Position numbers and translations under genes: made by a program
The notes under the pieces: generated by a model
Databases searched by the model: none
Told to the model about the DNA's origin: nothing
The model's input: only the letters and a program-made list of their open reading frames with translations
Source of the DNA: Haemophilus_D parainfluenzae_AD
Lineage (GTDB): Bacteria; Pseudomonadota; Gammaproteobacteria; Enterobacterales; Pasteurellaceae
Length of the DNA stretch: 64,000 bases
Reading direction: 5' to 3' (one strand)
Assembly: GCF_001679325.1 (NCBI RefSeq)
Contig: NZ_LZMX01000001.1
Part shown: piece by piece, positions 53,356 through 61,924 of the stretch
Numbering within the stretch: position 1 is the first letter of the stretch
Layout: each line of letters starts with the position of its first letter

Positions 53356-53459
53356 CAAAAGTGTATATTTCTTAAAAACTACTCCTTTTAGGTAGTTACT
53401 ATTTTTTTATTAGCACTAGATAATGCATCCCTTGAAAATACCGAACTTTAAAGAAAAAT

Positions 53460-54002
53460 ATGGCGATTGAAAATCCTTCTCGCAGACAATTATTACGTGG
53501 GCAATTTTTACAATCGTTACATTCTGAAAACGCAAAAATTCAAGGTATTAATGCTATACGTCCACCTTGGTCAATAAATGAAGCAGATTTTACGGATAAA
53601 TGTACCCGCTGTGGTGATTGTATTCTGGTATGTGAAACCCAAATTATTGTAAAAGGTGATGGTGGCTTTCCTGAAATACAATTTGACAAGGGCGAATGCA
53701 CTTTCTGCCAAAAATGTGTTTTAGTTTGTGAACAACCGATTTTTCGATCATTAGAAGAAGATCCTTGGGCACATAAAGTTAAAATTACAACGCAATGCCT
53801 AACGGAAAATCGAGTGGAATGTCGAAGTTGCCAAGATAGCTGCCCGATGAATGCCATCCGTTTTCGATTGCAACTTGGTGGTGTAGCAAAACCCATATTG
53901 GATTTAGAAAGCTGTAATGGTTGTGGCGCTTGCCTAAGTGTTTGCCCGACAAAAGCAATAAAAATTTTTAATATTGAAACAAATATCGATGAGTCAATTT
54001 AG
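53460..54002 (+). CDS. napF: Ferredoxin-type protein NapF
   Basis: A 180-residue cytoplasmic protein with four [4Fe-4S] cluster motifs: CTRCGDCILVCE, CTFCQKCVLVCE, CRSCQDSCPM and CNGCGACLSVCP. It starts MAIENPSRRQLLRGQFL, a twin-arginine-like stretch, though NapF acts in the cytoplasm with NapA and helps its maturation. It opens the napFDAGHBC operon and overlaps napD by 14 bases. Confidence 0.93.
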   Translation: MAIENPSRRQLLRGQFLQSLHSENAKIQGINAIRPPWSINEADFTDKCTRCGDCILVCETQIIVKGDGGFPEIQFDKGECTFCQKCVLVCEQPIFRSLEEDPWAHKVKITTQCLTENRVECRSCQDSCPMNAIRFRLQLGGVAKPILDLESCNGCGACLSVCPTKAIKIFNIETNIDESI

Positions 54003-54252
54003 CGAAAATGAGAACTGGTATGTATGCAGTATTGTTGTACAAGCCAGACCAGAAAAACTTAACCAAGTCAAAGAAGCCATTTTAGCGATTCCAACTGCTG
54101 AAATTCATGGCGAAAAGTCTGATGAAGGCAAATTGGTGATCACCCTTGAAAGTAACCGTCAATTAGCATTAGCAGATCTGATGGATGAAATTAAAGATAT
54201 TCCTGGAGTTATTGTCGTTTCTTTAATTTCTAATTACTTAGATGAAAAATAA
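53989..54252 (+). CDS. napD: NapA signal-peptide chaperone NapD
   Basis: An 87-residue ferredoxin-fold chaperone that binds the twin-arginine signal of NapA and holds it until cofactor insertion is complete. The start is the ATG at 53989 (MSQFSENENWYVCSIVVQ), inside the end of napF; no ribosome site is evident, suggesting coupling to napF translation. The family stretch VCSIVVQARPEKLNQVKEAI is clear. Confidence 0.9.
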   Translation: MSQFSENENWYVCSIVVQARPEKLNQVKEAILAIPTAEIHGEKSDEGKLVITLESNRQLALADLMDEIKDIPGVIVVSLISNYLDEK

Positions 54253-54313
54253 ATAACTTAGGAATACATATTATTTGTATATTCTAAAAATTCAACAATG
54301 AGTGGGGAAAACT

Positions 54314-56800
54314 ATGGAACTTAATCGTAGAGATTTTATGAAAGCCAACGCTGCACTTGCAGCTGCAGCGGCTGCCGGTATGACCATCCCTGTTAAACAG
54401 GTTGATGCGGCCGAAGATATGGGCATCAAATGGGATAAAGCCCCATGCCGTTTCTGTGGTACAGGATGTAGCGTATTGGTAGGGACCAAAGATGGCCGAG
54501 TTGTAGCAACTCAAGGTGACCCAGATGCAGAAGTAAATCGTGGTTTAAATTGTATCAAAGGTTATTTCCTTTCTAAAATCATGTACGGTGCTGACCGTGT
54601 ACAAACTCCGTTATTACGTATGAAAGATGGTAAATTCCATAAAGAAGGTGACTTTACACCGGTTTCTTGGGAGCAAGCTTTCACTATCATGGCGGAAAAA
54701 ATCAAAGACATCTTGAAGAAAAAAGAACCAAATGCTGTAGGGATGTTCTCTTCCGGTCAAACTACTATTTATGAAGGCTATGCAAAAGTAAAACTTTGGA
54801 AAGCCGGCCTTCGTTCAAATACTATCGACCCTAATGCTCGTCACTGTATGGCATCTGCTGCGGTTGCGTTTATGCGTACATTCGGTATGGATGAACCAAT
54901 GGGTTGCTATAACGATATCGAAAAAACCGATGCGTTTGTGCTTTGGGGTTCAAACATGGCAGAAATGCACCCAATTTTATGGTCTCGTATTTCTGACCGT
55001 CGTCTTTCTTCTGATAATGTGAAAGTGGTGGTTATGTCAACATTCGAACATCGTTCGTTTGAATTAGCTGATGTACCTATCGTCTTTAATCCACATTCAG
55101 ACCTTGCAATCCTTAACTACATCGCAAACTACATTATCCAAAACGATAAAGTAAACTGGGATTTCGTTAATAAACACACTAAATTCAAACGTGGTGAAAC
55201 TGATATCGGTTATGGTTTACGTCCTGAGCACCCACTTGAAGTTGCTGCAAAAAACCGTAAAACAGCGGGTAAAATGTACGATTCTGATTTTGAAGAATTC
55301 AAGAAAATCGTTGCACCTTATACATTAGACGAAGCACATCGTATTTCTGGTGTGCCAAAAGATCAGCTTGAAACACTCGCAAAAATGTATGCAGATCCAG
55401 AACAGAATTTAGTATCTTACTGGACAATGGGCTTCAACCAACATACCCGTGGTGTATGGGTTAACCAAATGATGTATAACGTCCACTTACTTACAGGTAA
55501 AATTTCTAAACCAGGTTGTGGTCCATTCTCATTAACTGGTCAGCCTTCAGCTTGTGGTACCGCACGTGAAGTAGGTACTTTCGTTCACCGCTTACCTGCG
55601 GACATGGTGGTAACCAACCCAAAACATGTTGAAATCGCTGAGAAAAAATGGAAATTACCGAAAGGCACCATTCCTACTGTTCCGGGTTTCCCTGCTGTAC
55701 AACAAAGTCGTGCCTTAAAAGATGGTAAGCTAAATTTCTTATGGCAAATGTGTACCAACAATATGCAAGGTGGTCCAAATATTAACGACGAAGTTTTCCC
55801 AGGCTGGCGTAATCCTGAAAACTTTATCGTTGTTTCAGATCCTTACCCATCCGTTTCTGCCGTTGCAGCAGACTTAATTCTTCCGACTTGTATGTGGGTA
55901 GAAAAAGAAGGAGGCTATGGTAATGCTGAGCGTCGTACTCAATTATGGCGTCAACAAGTAAAAGGCCCTGGTGAGGCTCGTTCTGACTTATGGCAAATTG
56001 TCGAATTCTCTAAATACTTCAAAACTGATGAAGTATGGGGTGAAGAGTTATTAGCTCAAATGCCTGAATATCGTGGCAAAACCTTATACGAAGTGCTTTA
56101 CGAAAATGGCGAAGTAAACAAATTTAAAGTACCAACAGATGTTCCGGGATATATCAATGATGAAGCGGATCACTTCGGCTACTACTTACAAAAAGGGTTA
56201 TTCGAAGAATACGCAAGTTTTGGTCGTGGACATGGTCATGACTTAGCACCATTCGATACTTATCACCAGGTGAGAGGTTTACGTTGGCCAGTTGTTGATG
56301 GTAAAGAAACCTTATGGCGCTACCGTGAAGGCTTTGACCCATATGTTAAACCTGGTGAAGATATTGCGTTCTATGGCTACCCAGATAAAAAAGCAATTAT
56401 CTTGGGAGTACCTTATGAGCCACCAGCAGAATCACCGAACGAAGAATATCCATTATGGTTATGTACTGGCCGTGTGCTTGAGCACTGGCATACAGGTACT
56501 ATGACACGTCGTGTACCCGAATTACATAGAGCATTCCCGAACAACTTAGTTTGGATGCACCCAACGGATGCGAAGAAATATGGTTTACGTCATGGAGATA
56601 AAGTGAAATTAATTACACGCCGTGGTGAAATGGTTTCTTACTTGGATACTCGTGGTCGTAACAAATGTCCACAAGGTTTAATTTTCACAACCTTCTTTGA
56701 TGCCGGTCAGCTTGCTAACAAATTAACATTGGATGCAACCGACCCAATTTCAGGTGAAACCGACTACAAAAAATGTGCAGTTAAAGTGGTGAAAGCGTAG
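54314..56800 (+). CDS. napA: Periplasmic nitrate reductase catalytic subunit NapA
   Basis: Reduces nitrate to nitrite in the periplasm with a bis-MGD molybdenum cofactor. The precursor is 828 residues from the ATG at 54314, chosen over a GTG 12 bases upstream. The twin-arginine signal is NRRDFMK. The [4Fe-4S] cysteines are Cys45, Cys48, Cys52 and Cys80 (CRFCGTGC ... GLNC). The molybdenum-binding cysteine lies in DPNARHCMASA. A wrongly used start would lengthen the signal peptide only slightly. NapD, NapF, NapG, NapH, NapB and NapC are all encoded in the same operon. Confidence 0.98.
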   Translation: MELNRRDFMKANAALAAAAAAGMTIPVKQVDAAEDMGIKWDKAPCRFCGTGCSVLVGTKDGRVVATQGDPDAEVNRGLNCIKGYFLSKIMYGADRVQTPLLRMKDGKFHKEGDFTPVSWEQAFTIMAEKIKDILKKKEPNAVGMFSSGQTTIYEGYAKVKLWKAGLRSNTIDPNARHCMASAAVAFMRTFGMDEPMGCYNDIEKTDAFVLWGSNMAEMHPILWSRISDRRLSSDNVKVVVMSTFEHRSFELADVPIVFNPHSDLAILNYIANYIIQNDKVNWDFVNKHTKFKRGETDIGYGLRPEHPLEVAAKNRKTAGKMYDSDFEEFKKIVAPYTLDEAHRISGVPKDQLETLAKMYADPEQNLVSYWTMGFNQHTRGVWVNQMMYNVHLLTGKISKPGCGPFSLTGQPSACGTAREVGTFVHRLPADMVVTNPKHVEIAEKKWKLPKGTIPTVPGFPAVQQSRALKDGKLNFLWQMCTNNMQGGPNINDEVFPGWRNPENFIVVSDPYPSVSAVAADLILPTCMWVEKEGGYGNAERRTQLWRQQVKGPGEARSDLWQIVEFSKYFKTDEVWGEELLAQMPEYRGKTLYEVLYENGEVNKFKVPTDVPGYINDEADHFGYYLQKGLFEEYASFGRGHGHDLAPFDTYHQVRGLRWPVVDGKETLWRYREGFDPYVKPGEDIAFYGYPDKKAIILGVPYEPPAESPNEEYPLWLCTGRVLEHWHTGTMTRRVPELHRAFPNNLVWMHPTDAKKYGLRHGDKVKLITRRGEMVSYLDTRGRNKCPQGLIFTTFFDAGQLANKLTLDATDPISGETDYKKCAVKVVKA

Positions 56801-56819
56801 AATTTCCCTTTCGTTTCTA

Positions 56820-56848
56820 ATCGCTCCTCTCTTTACACAAAGAGGGGA
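56820..56848. other. Hairpin after napA
   Basis: CTCCTCTCTTT/AAAGAGGGG-type arms (about 56823-56846) form an imperfect hairpin with a short loop. The AAAGAGGGGAA arm repeats that of the ureA-ureB hairpin. A longer, weaker hairpin follows it. Confidence 0.6.
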
Positions 56849-56860
56849 ATTTAAAACAAG

Positions 56861-56901
56861 AGCGGTCTAATTTTGCAACGTTTTTACAAAACTAGACCGC
56901 T
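56861..56901. other. Inverted repeat between napA and napG
   Basis: AGCGGTCTA (56861-56869) and TAGACCGCT (56893-56901) can pair across a 23-base loop, ending 8 bases before the napG ribosome site. Part of it resembles a mutated uptake sequence (GCGGTC). No T-run follows. Confidence 0.65.
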
Positions 56902-56918
56902 TATAAAAGGAAACGCAG

Positions 56919-57824
56919 ATGAAACTTGATCCTAACCGTCGTCAGTTTTTAAAAAATGTGACAAGAACAGCCGTCGGAGTATGTGGAGCTGGTGTGATTC
57001 TTGGCTTACAGCAACAACAAGCTAAAGCCAAAGAAGGGATTGCTTTACGCCCACCTGGCGCTTTACCGGAAAAGGATTTCTTGGCAGCTTGTACCCGCTG
57101 CGGGCAATGTGTCCAAGCGTGTCCATATGATATGTTGTATCTAGCCTCGCTAATTTCTCCAATGGAAGCTGGCACACCTTATTTTATCGCGCGAGATAAA
57201 CCTTGCGAAATGTGTCCCGATATTCCTTGTATGAATTCTTGTCCAAGTGGTGCATTAAGTGAAGAACTCAAAGATATCAATGATGCAAGAATGGGATTAG
57301 CCGTATTGCTAGACCATGAAACTTGTCTTAACTGGCAGGGGTTGCGTTGTGATGTGTGTTACCGCGTTTGTCCATTAGTAGATAAAGCGATTACACTTGA
57401 ACGTATTCATAATGATCGCACAGGTATTCATGCGAAGCTTATTCCAACTGTTCACTCTGATGCTTGCACCGGGTGCGGTAAATGCGAACAAGCTTGTGTA
57501 TTAGAAGAAGCGGCAATTAAAGTCTTACCGATGGATATCGCCAAAGGACTACTTGGTCGCCACTATCGCTTAGGCTGGAAAGAAAAACAAAATGCCGGAA
57601 AATCCTTAATTGAGGAGCAACATCCGGATGGCTTACGTCCAGCAATGGATGCTCGTATGCCGGAAGGCTTACATGAGCCGGTTTATCAGCCGATGCAGGT
57701 TCAACCGAACCAAAAGGTGGCAACACCGAATCGTGCAACAATGGATTATGTGCCGAATCCAACGACAGTTCCAGAAGCCGAGCAATTCCCTAATCTGGAC
57801 TTGAACATTAAGGGGGTAAAATAA
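56919..57824 (+). CDS. napG: Ferredoxin-type quinol dehydrogenase subunit NapG
   Basis: A 301-residue periplasmic protein that, with NapH, passes electrons from quinol towards NapC/NapB. The twin-arginine signal is PNRRQFLKNVTR. Four [4Fe-4S] cluster regions follow (CTRCGQCVQACP; CEMCPDIPCMNSCP; CDVCYRVCP; CTGCGKCEQACV). A proline-rich C-terminal tail ends in LNIKGVK. Its stop overlaps the napH ATG (TAATG). Confidence 0.95.
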   Translation: MKLDPNRRQFLKNVTRTAVGVCGAGVILGLQQQQAKAKEGIALRPPGALPEKDFLAACTRCGQCVQACPYDMLYLASLISPMEAGTPYFIARDKPCEMCPDIPCMNSCPSGALSEELKDINDARMGLAVLLDHETCLNWQGLRCDVCYRVCPLVDKAITLERIHNDRTGIHAKLIPTVHSDACTGCGKCEQACVLEEAAIKVLPMDIAKGLLGRHYRLGWKEKQNAGKSLIEEQHPDGLRPAMDARMPEGLHEPVYQPMQVQPNQKVATPNRATMDYVPNPTTVPEAEQFPNLDLNIKGVK

Positions 57825-58714
57825 TGGCTGAAAAATATACCCCAAATAAGCCAAAAGATGCCGGCTTAGAGGCACGCCAAAAACTCGGTTGGTGGCATGC
57901 TTATCGCTTTTTAATTCTACGTCGAATCAGTCAATTAAGTATTATTTTAATGTTCTTAAGTGGCCCTATTTGGCAAGTTTGGATTTTAAAAGGCAATTAC
58001 AGCTCAAGCATGCTTTTGGATACTGTGCCATTGACAGATCCATTGATTACTGCTGAAAGTTTAGCGACAGGTTATTTTCCAGAAATTACAACGATTATTG
58101 GCGCCTTGGTTATTGTCATATTCTACGCCATAGTTGCAAGCAAAGCCTTTTGTAGTTGGGTTTGCCCAATGAATATTGTGACTGATGCAGCAGCTTGGTT
58201 ACGTAGAAAATTAGGTATTCGACAATCATTAAAAATTTCACGTCAACTTCGTTATGTGATTTTAACCGTGATTTTAATAGGTAGTGCAATAACGGGTACG
58301 CTCTTATGGGAGTGGGTAAACCCTGTTGCAGCGCTTGGACGTATCTTTGTCTTTGGAACAGGTGCAACCCTTTGGTTGGTCGCAGTCATCTTTTTATTTG
58401 ACTTACTTGTTGCTGAGCATGGCTGGTGTGGTCACCTTTGCCCAATTGGTGCGATATATGGTGTCATTGGCGCTAAAAGCCTGATAAAAATTAACGTAAT
58501 CGATCGCGATCGCTGTGACCGTTGTATGGACTGTTATAATGTTTGCCCTGAACCGCAAGTATTAAGACTTCCTTTGCACGGTGGACCAGAAGATAGCCAA
58601 ATTATACTGGCAAAAGATTGCATTACTTGTGGACGTTGTATTGACGTCTGCGCAGAAAATGTATTTGCATTTGGATCTCGCTTTGAGAAACAAATAAAAA
58701 TTAAAAATATTTAA
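57824..58714 (+). CDS. napH: Membrane quinol dehydrogenase subunit NapH
   Basis: A 296-residue inner-membrane protein with about four hydrophobic segments (around residues 35-55, 87-108, 150-170, 180-200). Two cytoplasmic CxxxCP motifs (CSWVCPMN and CGHLCPIG) and two [4Fe-4S] ferredoxin motifs (CDRCMDCYNVCP, CITCGRCIDVCA) are visible. It transfers electrons from menaquinol or ubiquinol to NapG. It overlaps napG by one base. Confidence 0.95.
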   Translation: MAEKYTPNKPKDAGLEARQKLGWWHAYRFLILRRISQLSIILMFLSGPIWQVWILKGNYSSSMLLDTVPLTDPLITAESLATGYFPEITTIIGALVIVIFYAIVASKAFCSWVCPMNIVTDAAAWLRRKLGIRQSLKISRQLRYVILTVILIGSAITGTLLWEWVNPVAALGRIFVFGTGATLWLVAVIFLFDLLVAEHGWCGHLCPIGAIYGVIGAKSLIKINVIDRDRCDRCMDCYNVCPEPQVLRLPLHGGPEDSQIILAKDCITCGRCIDVCAENVFAFGSRFEKQIKIKNI

Positions 58715-58735
58715 TTATTTAATGGAGTGGATTTC

Positions 58736-59164
58736 ATGAAAAAATCATTTATTTTCATGCTAGCTTTATGTAGCGGATTGGCATTTGCTGATGCGCCACA
58801 AGTTGCAAATAGCATCGACAAAGCAACAGAAAGTATTGCACCTGCATTTACTAACCCTTATAAAGATGTAGGCAATATTCCAGTAACTTTCCCAAATCAG
58901 CCCCCACTAGTCCCGCATAGTGTACGTGGCTTACAAGTAACAAAAAATGCAAACCAATGTTTAGGCTGCCACTCTCCGGATGTTGCTCCAACAACGGGGG
59001 CACCTCGCGTACCTGAAAGTCATTTTTTAACACGAGATGGCCAAAAAACAGAAGGTACCTCACCTCGTCGTTATTTCTGTTTACAATGCCACGTTCAGCA
59101 AACTAACGTAAATCCAATTATTCAAAATAAATTCGAAACCATTCGTCAAATGCAAGGTAAATAA
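58736..59164 (+). CDS. napB: Diheme cytochrome c subunit NapB
   Basis: The small subunit of periplasmic nitrate reductase, passing electrons to NapA. The precursor is 142 residues from the ATG at 58736, with GGAG about 10 bases upstream; a GTG 9 bases earlier is less likely. The signal peptide is KKSFIFMLALCSGLAFA. Two heme c sites are CLGCH (Cys75, Cys78) and CLQCH (Cys115, Cys118), each followed by its histidine. Confidence 0.95.
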   Translation: MKKSFIFMLALCSGLAFADAPQVANSIDKATESIAPAFTNPYKDVGNIPVTFPNQPPLVPHSVRGLQVTKNANQCLGCHSPDVAPTTGAPRVPESHFLTRDGQKTEGTSPRRYFCLQCHVQQTNVNPIIQNKFETIRQMQGK

Positions 59165-59175
59165 GGAGCTAAACC

Positions 59176-59814
59176 ATGATTAAATCAAGCATTCAGAAAG
59201 TTTGCCGTTGGTTACGCTCTCCAAGCAAAATGGCAATTGGTGGGGTTATTTTATTAACTATCATTGGTACTATCGTTGGAACTAACCTGTTTAATGCAGG
59301 AATGGCAACAACCAATACAGAGCAATTCTGCTCAGACTGTCATACTAATGACGTTGTACCTGAATACCAAGCGTCAATCCACTTTAGTAACCGTTCAGGT
59401 GTGAAAGCAATTTGTTCAGACTGTCACGTTCCGCATGAATTTGTACCTAAAATGATCCGAAAAATGCAGGCATCGACAGAAGTTTATGCTCACTTTACAG
59501 GTAAAGTCGATACTAAAGAAAAATTCGAAAAACATCGTTTAGAAATGGCAGAACGCGAATGGGCGCGTATGAAAGCGAATAACTCACAAGAGTGCCGTAA
59601 CTGCCATAACTTCAATGATATGGACTTTACTCAACAAAAAACTGTGGCACAACAAATGCACGCCCTTGCACAGGAACAAAACAAAACCTGTATCGATTGT
59701 CACAAAGGTATTGCGCATAACCTTCCACACATGGAAAAAGTACAACAAAGCTTTATTCCTGCGGATATGTTAAAAGCAAATGAAAAACCTGCAGATAACA
59801 AAGATGCTAAATAA
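59176..59814 (+). CDS. napC: Tetraheme cytochrome c quinol dehydrogenase NapC
   Basis: A 212-residue protein with one N-terminal membrane anchor (about residues 19-40) and a periplasmic domain with four c-type heme motifs: CSDCH at 52-56, CSDCH at 80-84, CRNCH at 140-144 and CIDCH at 172-176. It belongs to the NapC/NirT family, which takes electrons from the quinol pool and hands them to NapB. It is the last gene of the operon; a strong terminator follows after about 20 bases. Such cytochromes can also feed other periplasmic reductases. Confidence 0.96.
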   Translation: MIKSSIQKVCRWLRSPSKMAIGGVILLTIIGTIVGTNLFNAGMATTNTEQFCSDCHTNDVVPEYQASIHFSNRSGVKAICSDCHVPHEFVPKMIRKMQASTEVYAHFTGKVDTKEKFEKHRLEMAEREWARMKANNSQECRNCHNFNDMDFTQQKTVAQQMHALAQEQNKTCIDCHKGIAHNLPHMEKVQQSFIPADMLKANEKPADNKDAK

Positions 59815-59831
59815 TCTTATAGCGAAATAAT

Positions 59832-59866
59832 AAATCGGCACTCAAAATGAGTGCCGATTTTATTTT
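59832..59866. terminator. Bidirectional terminator between napC and gss
   Basis: A perfect 13-bp stem AAATCGGCACTCA/TGAGTGCCGATTT (59832-59844 with 59848-59860) and a 3-base loop, followed on the plus strand by TATTTTTATTTTTTAA. It stands between converging genes. Confidence 0.93.
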
Positions 59867-61755
59867 TATTTTTTAAGGAAGCCTTTATCAGATAATACCC
59901 TTAACGGTTGCATATCGCTATTTCCCATAATGACCAAACTCGGGTCTGAGCGTAAACAGCTACCACCATAATGCCCACCTACAGTGAAAGTACAAACCTG
60001 AACATATTGGTCTTCCACTTTTGGTAAACACCAAAGCTGTTGATAAATACTTTCCTGCTTATCAAAACGACCGTCTGTGCTATCGAGTACAGATTTACAC
60101 TCACCAATGAGTTTCACATTATCACCTCGACGACCTGCAATTGGTTTTTGCGCGTAACCATTCTTAATCAGTTCAGATGTCAATTCAAATCCTGCTTCGA
60201 GTAGATAACGATGATTTGGGAATAATGACCATAATACAGGTAAGATCGCTTTATTACTTGGAATAGCTGTCCAAAGTGGCTCATAAACCAAGACCTCAGG
60301 ACGAAGTAACACATCAATTAACCGCACTTTATCTTCTGGATATCCTGTACGAATTGGTGGTGCTACTTCCATGCCTGTTGCATCTTCACGGAGTTGTTCT
60401 AACATGGTTTCCCAAGCCCATGTTTTCCACACCGTTTTTATCTGATTGTCTTCATCATCGATCAAACGGCCGCGGCTATCCCAATGCAATCCCTCTGTGC
60501 CATGAATAACTTTGGCTTGAAATCCAGCTTGAACCAGTGCGTTACGCATAAACAATGAGTGGTAATCTTCTTCATCATCATGATCTTGCATAATATGAAC
60601 AAGTGGCGTGGCTTCACTGTGTTTCCAGCAATCCGCTAGCGCATTACGTAAGCCATCGGCAGGATTATCACCAATATTCAATCCGCCTTGGATTGCCCAT
60701 CGATTCATAAATTCACCGGCTTCCGCATGACAAGAGGCCGAATCTGCGTTGTATTCATATACTTTCAATCCGCGGCTATCCATGCAGAAATCTAAACGCC
60801 CCGTAATAGTTTGATAACGGCGATTTTGCCAAGACAATCGTAAGCGAGGCCAAAGCAATTTAGGAATATTGAAATATTGTAATAACTTATCGTCTTTTAA
60901 GACTTTATCTGTGGCATGCAAATACATTAAATGCAATTCATTAGTTGCACGAATTAACTCATGTTGTGCTGTTTCAGATATCGTAAAATAGCGATATTGA
61001 TCAGAATGACTAACTTTGTGTCCTCCCATGGCTTTCACATAAGCGGCTTCAAATTCATTTTGCTCATTCAGCCATTTGTGCTCAAATTGACCTTTGTTTT
61101 CAATATGCTCAGCACGAATCTCAAGTTTCTCTTTTTCTGGTGTTGGCTGAGGCAGACTGTATTCGGTGTCTTCCGTTTGGATCATCCAACCTAAAATTTC
61201 GGTATCATCAAAGGTATCATGTAGAAAATACCCCGTTTCTGAAACTGTCATTGGAAGTTCTCGTGTCCATTGCTGCCCGCTTGGTAAGCGAGAGTGAATC
61301 ACGTTTTGCTCAGCGATGCGAATTTTATCCTCTAAGACTTCGGTAATGATCGCCACATGCCCTGTATGTTTGAATTCGCCACCTTCTTGCCAAATTAATA
61401 ATGCGCCAGCTTCGGGTTTACGTTTACAACCATTTGCAAAGGCTTGTAAGGGTAATAAGGCATCATTTACCACTTGACGTAAAAATCGTAGAGAAAAGAT
61501 CTCGTAAGCCATTCCTACATCAGTAAACACCATGCCATGATTGAGATATAAATAACGGCGCGCAAATTCCACGCACTGCCATTTATAGCCCATGTATTCT
61601 CGTCCTAAATAACTGCGAAAGGCAGCATCATCCGGATACTCTTTCTCATCGGCTGTATGATAATCGGATGAATAAATCGCAATGCCGCCCGGTGCATAGC
61701 CTAATAAGCTCCCGAAAGGATCGTGTGTACTGATGTTTGCTGAACGTTCAGGCAT
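59866..61755 (-). CDS. gss: Bifunctional glutathionylspermidine synthetase/amidase
   Basis: Joins glutathione to spermidine with ATP and hydrolyses the product. The 629-residue protein has an N-terminal CHAP amidase domain with the catalytic cysteine Cys61 in YKWQCVEFARRYL, His133 in HTGHVAIITEV and the glutamate Glu149, at the spacing of E. coli Gss (Cys59, His131, Glu147). The C-terminal ATP-grasp synthetase domain includes LKVYEYNADSASCHAEAGEF and the KPIAGRRGDNVKLI stretch. Length is close to the E. coli enzyme of 619 residues. Glutathionylspermidine forms mixed disulfides in stress and stationary phase. It stands alone. Confidence 0.94.
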   Translation of the reverse strand: MPERSANISTHDPFGSLLGYAPGGIAIYSSDYHTADEKEYPDDAAFRSYLGREYMGYKWQCVEFARRYLYLNHGMVFTDVGMAYEIFSLRFLRQVVNDALLPLQAFANGCKRKPEAGALLIWQEGGEFKHTGHVAIITEVLEDKIRIAEQNVIHSRLPSGQQWTRELPMTVSETGYFLHDTFDDTEILGWMIQTEDTEYSLPQPTPEKEKLEIRAEHIENKGQFEHKWLNEQNEFEAAYVKAMGGHKVSHSDQYRYFTISETAQHELIRATNELHLMYLHATDKVLKDDKLLQYFNIPKLLWPRLRLSWQNRRYQTITGRLDFCMDSRGLKVYEYNADSASCHAEAGEFMNRWAIQGGLNIGDNPADGLRNALADCWKHSEATPLVHIMQDHDDEEDYHSLFMRNALVQAGFQAKVIHGTEGLHWDSRGRLIDDEDNQIKTVWKTWAWETMLEQLREDATGMEVAPPIRTGYPEDKVRLIDVLLRPEVLVYEPLWTAIPSNKAILPVLWSLFPNHRYLLEAGFELTSELIKNGYAQKPIAGRRGDNVKLIGECKSVLDSTDGRFDKQESIYQQLWCLPKVEDQYVQVCTFTVGGHYGGSCLRSDPSLVIMGNSDMQPLRVLSDKGFLKK

Positions 61756-61865
61756 AAAAACTCCCTGTTAAATAACAACTAGAAATAGTATAGATCTTTT
61801 GTCTGATTCCCCCCAAAGGCTTTTAAAAGAAATATCGAAATTTTAATCTCACACAATTTTGAAAA

Positions 61866-61893
61866 AGAAAAAGGGCTGACAGATGTCAGCCCC
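61866..61893 (-). terminator. Terminator of the TrmH-family gene
   Basis: GGGCTGAC/GTCAGCCC (8 bp, 61873-61880 with 61885-61892) with a 4-base loop. On the minus strand CTTTTTCTTTTTC follows. An uptake sequence (61912-61920) lies between it and the gene. Confidence 0.87.
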
Positions 61894-61924
61894 AAAACAA
61901 ACCTAAAAATAACCGCACTTAAGG

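Noticed and set aside
61756..61870. Regulatory element ahead of gss
   Set aside because: The gap is AT-rich with only the terminator of the downstream gene; no convincing operator was seen.
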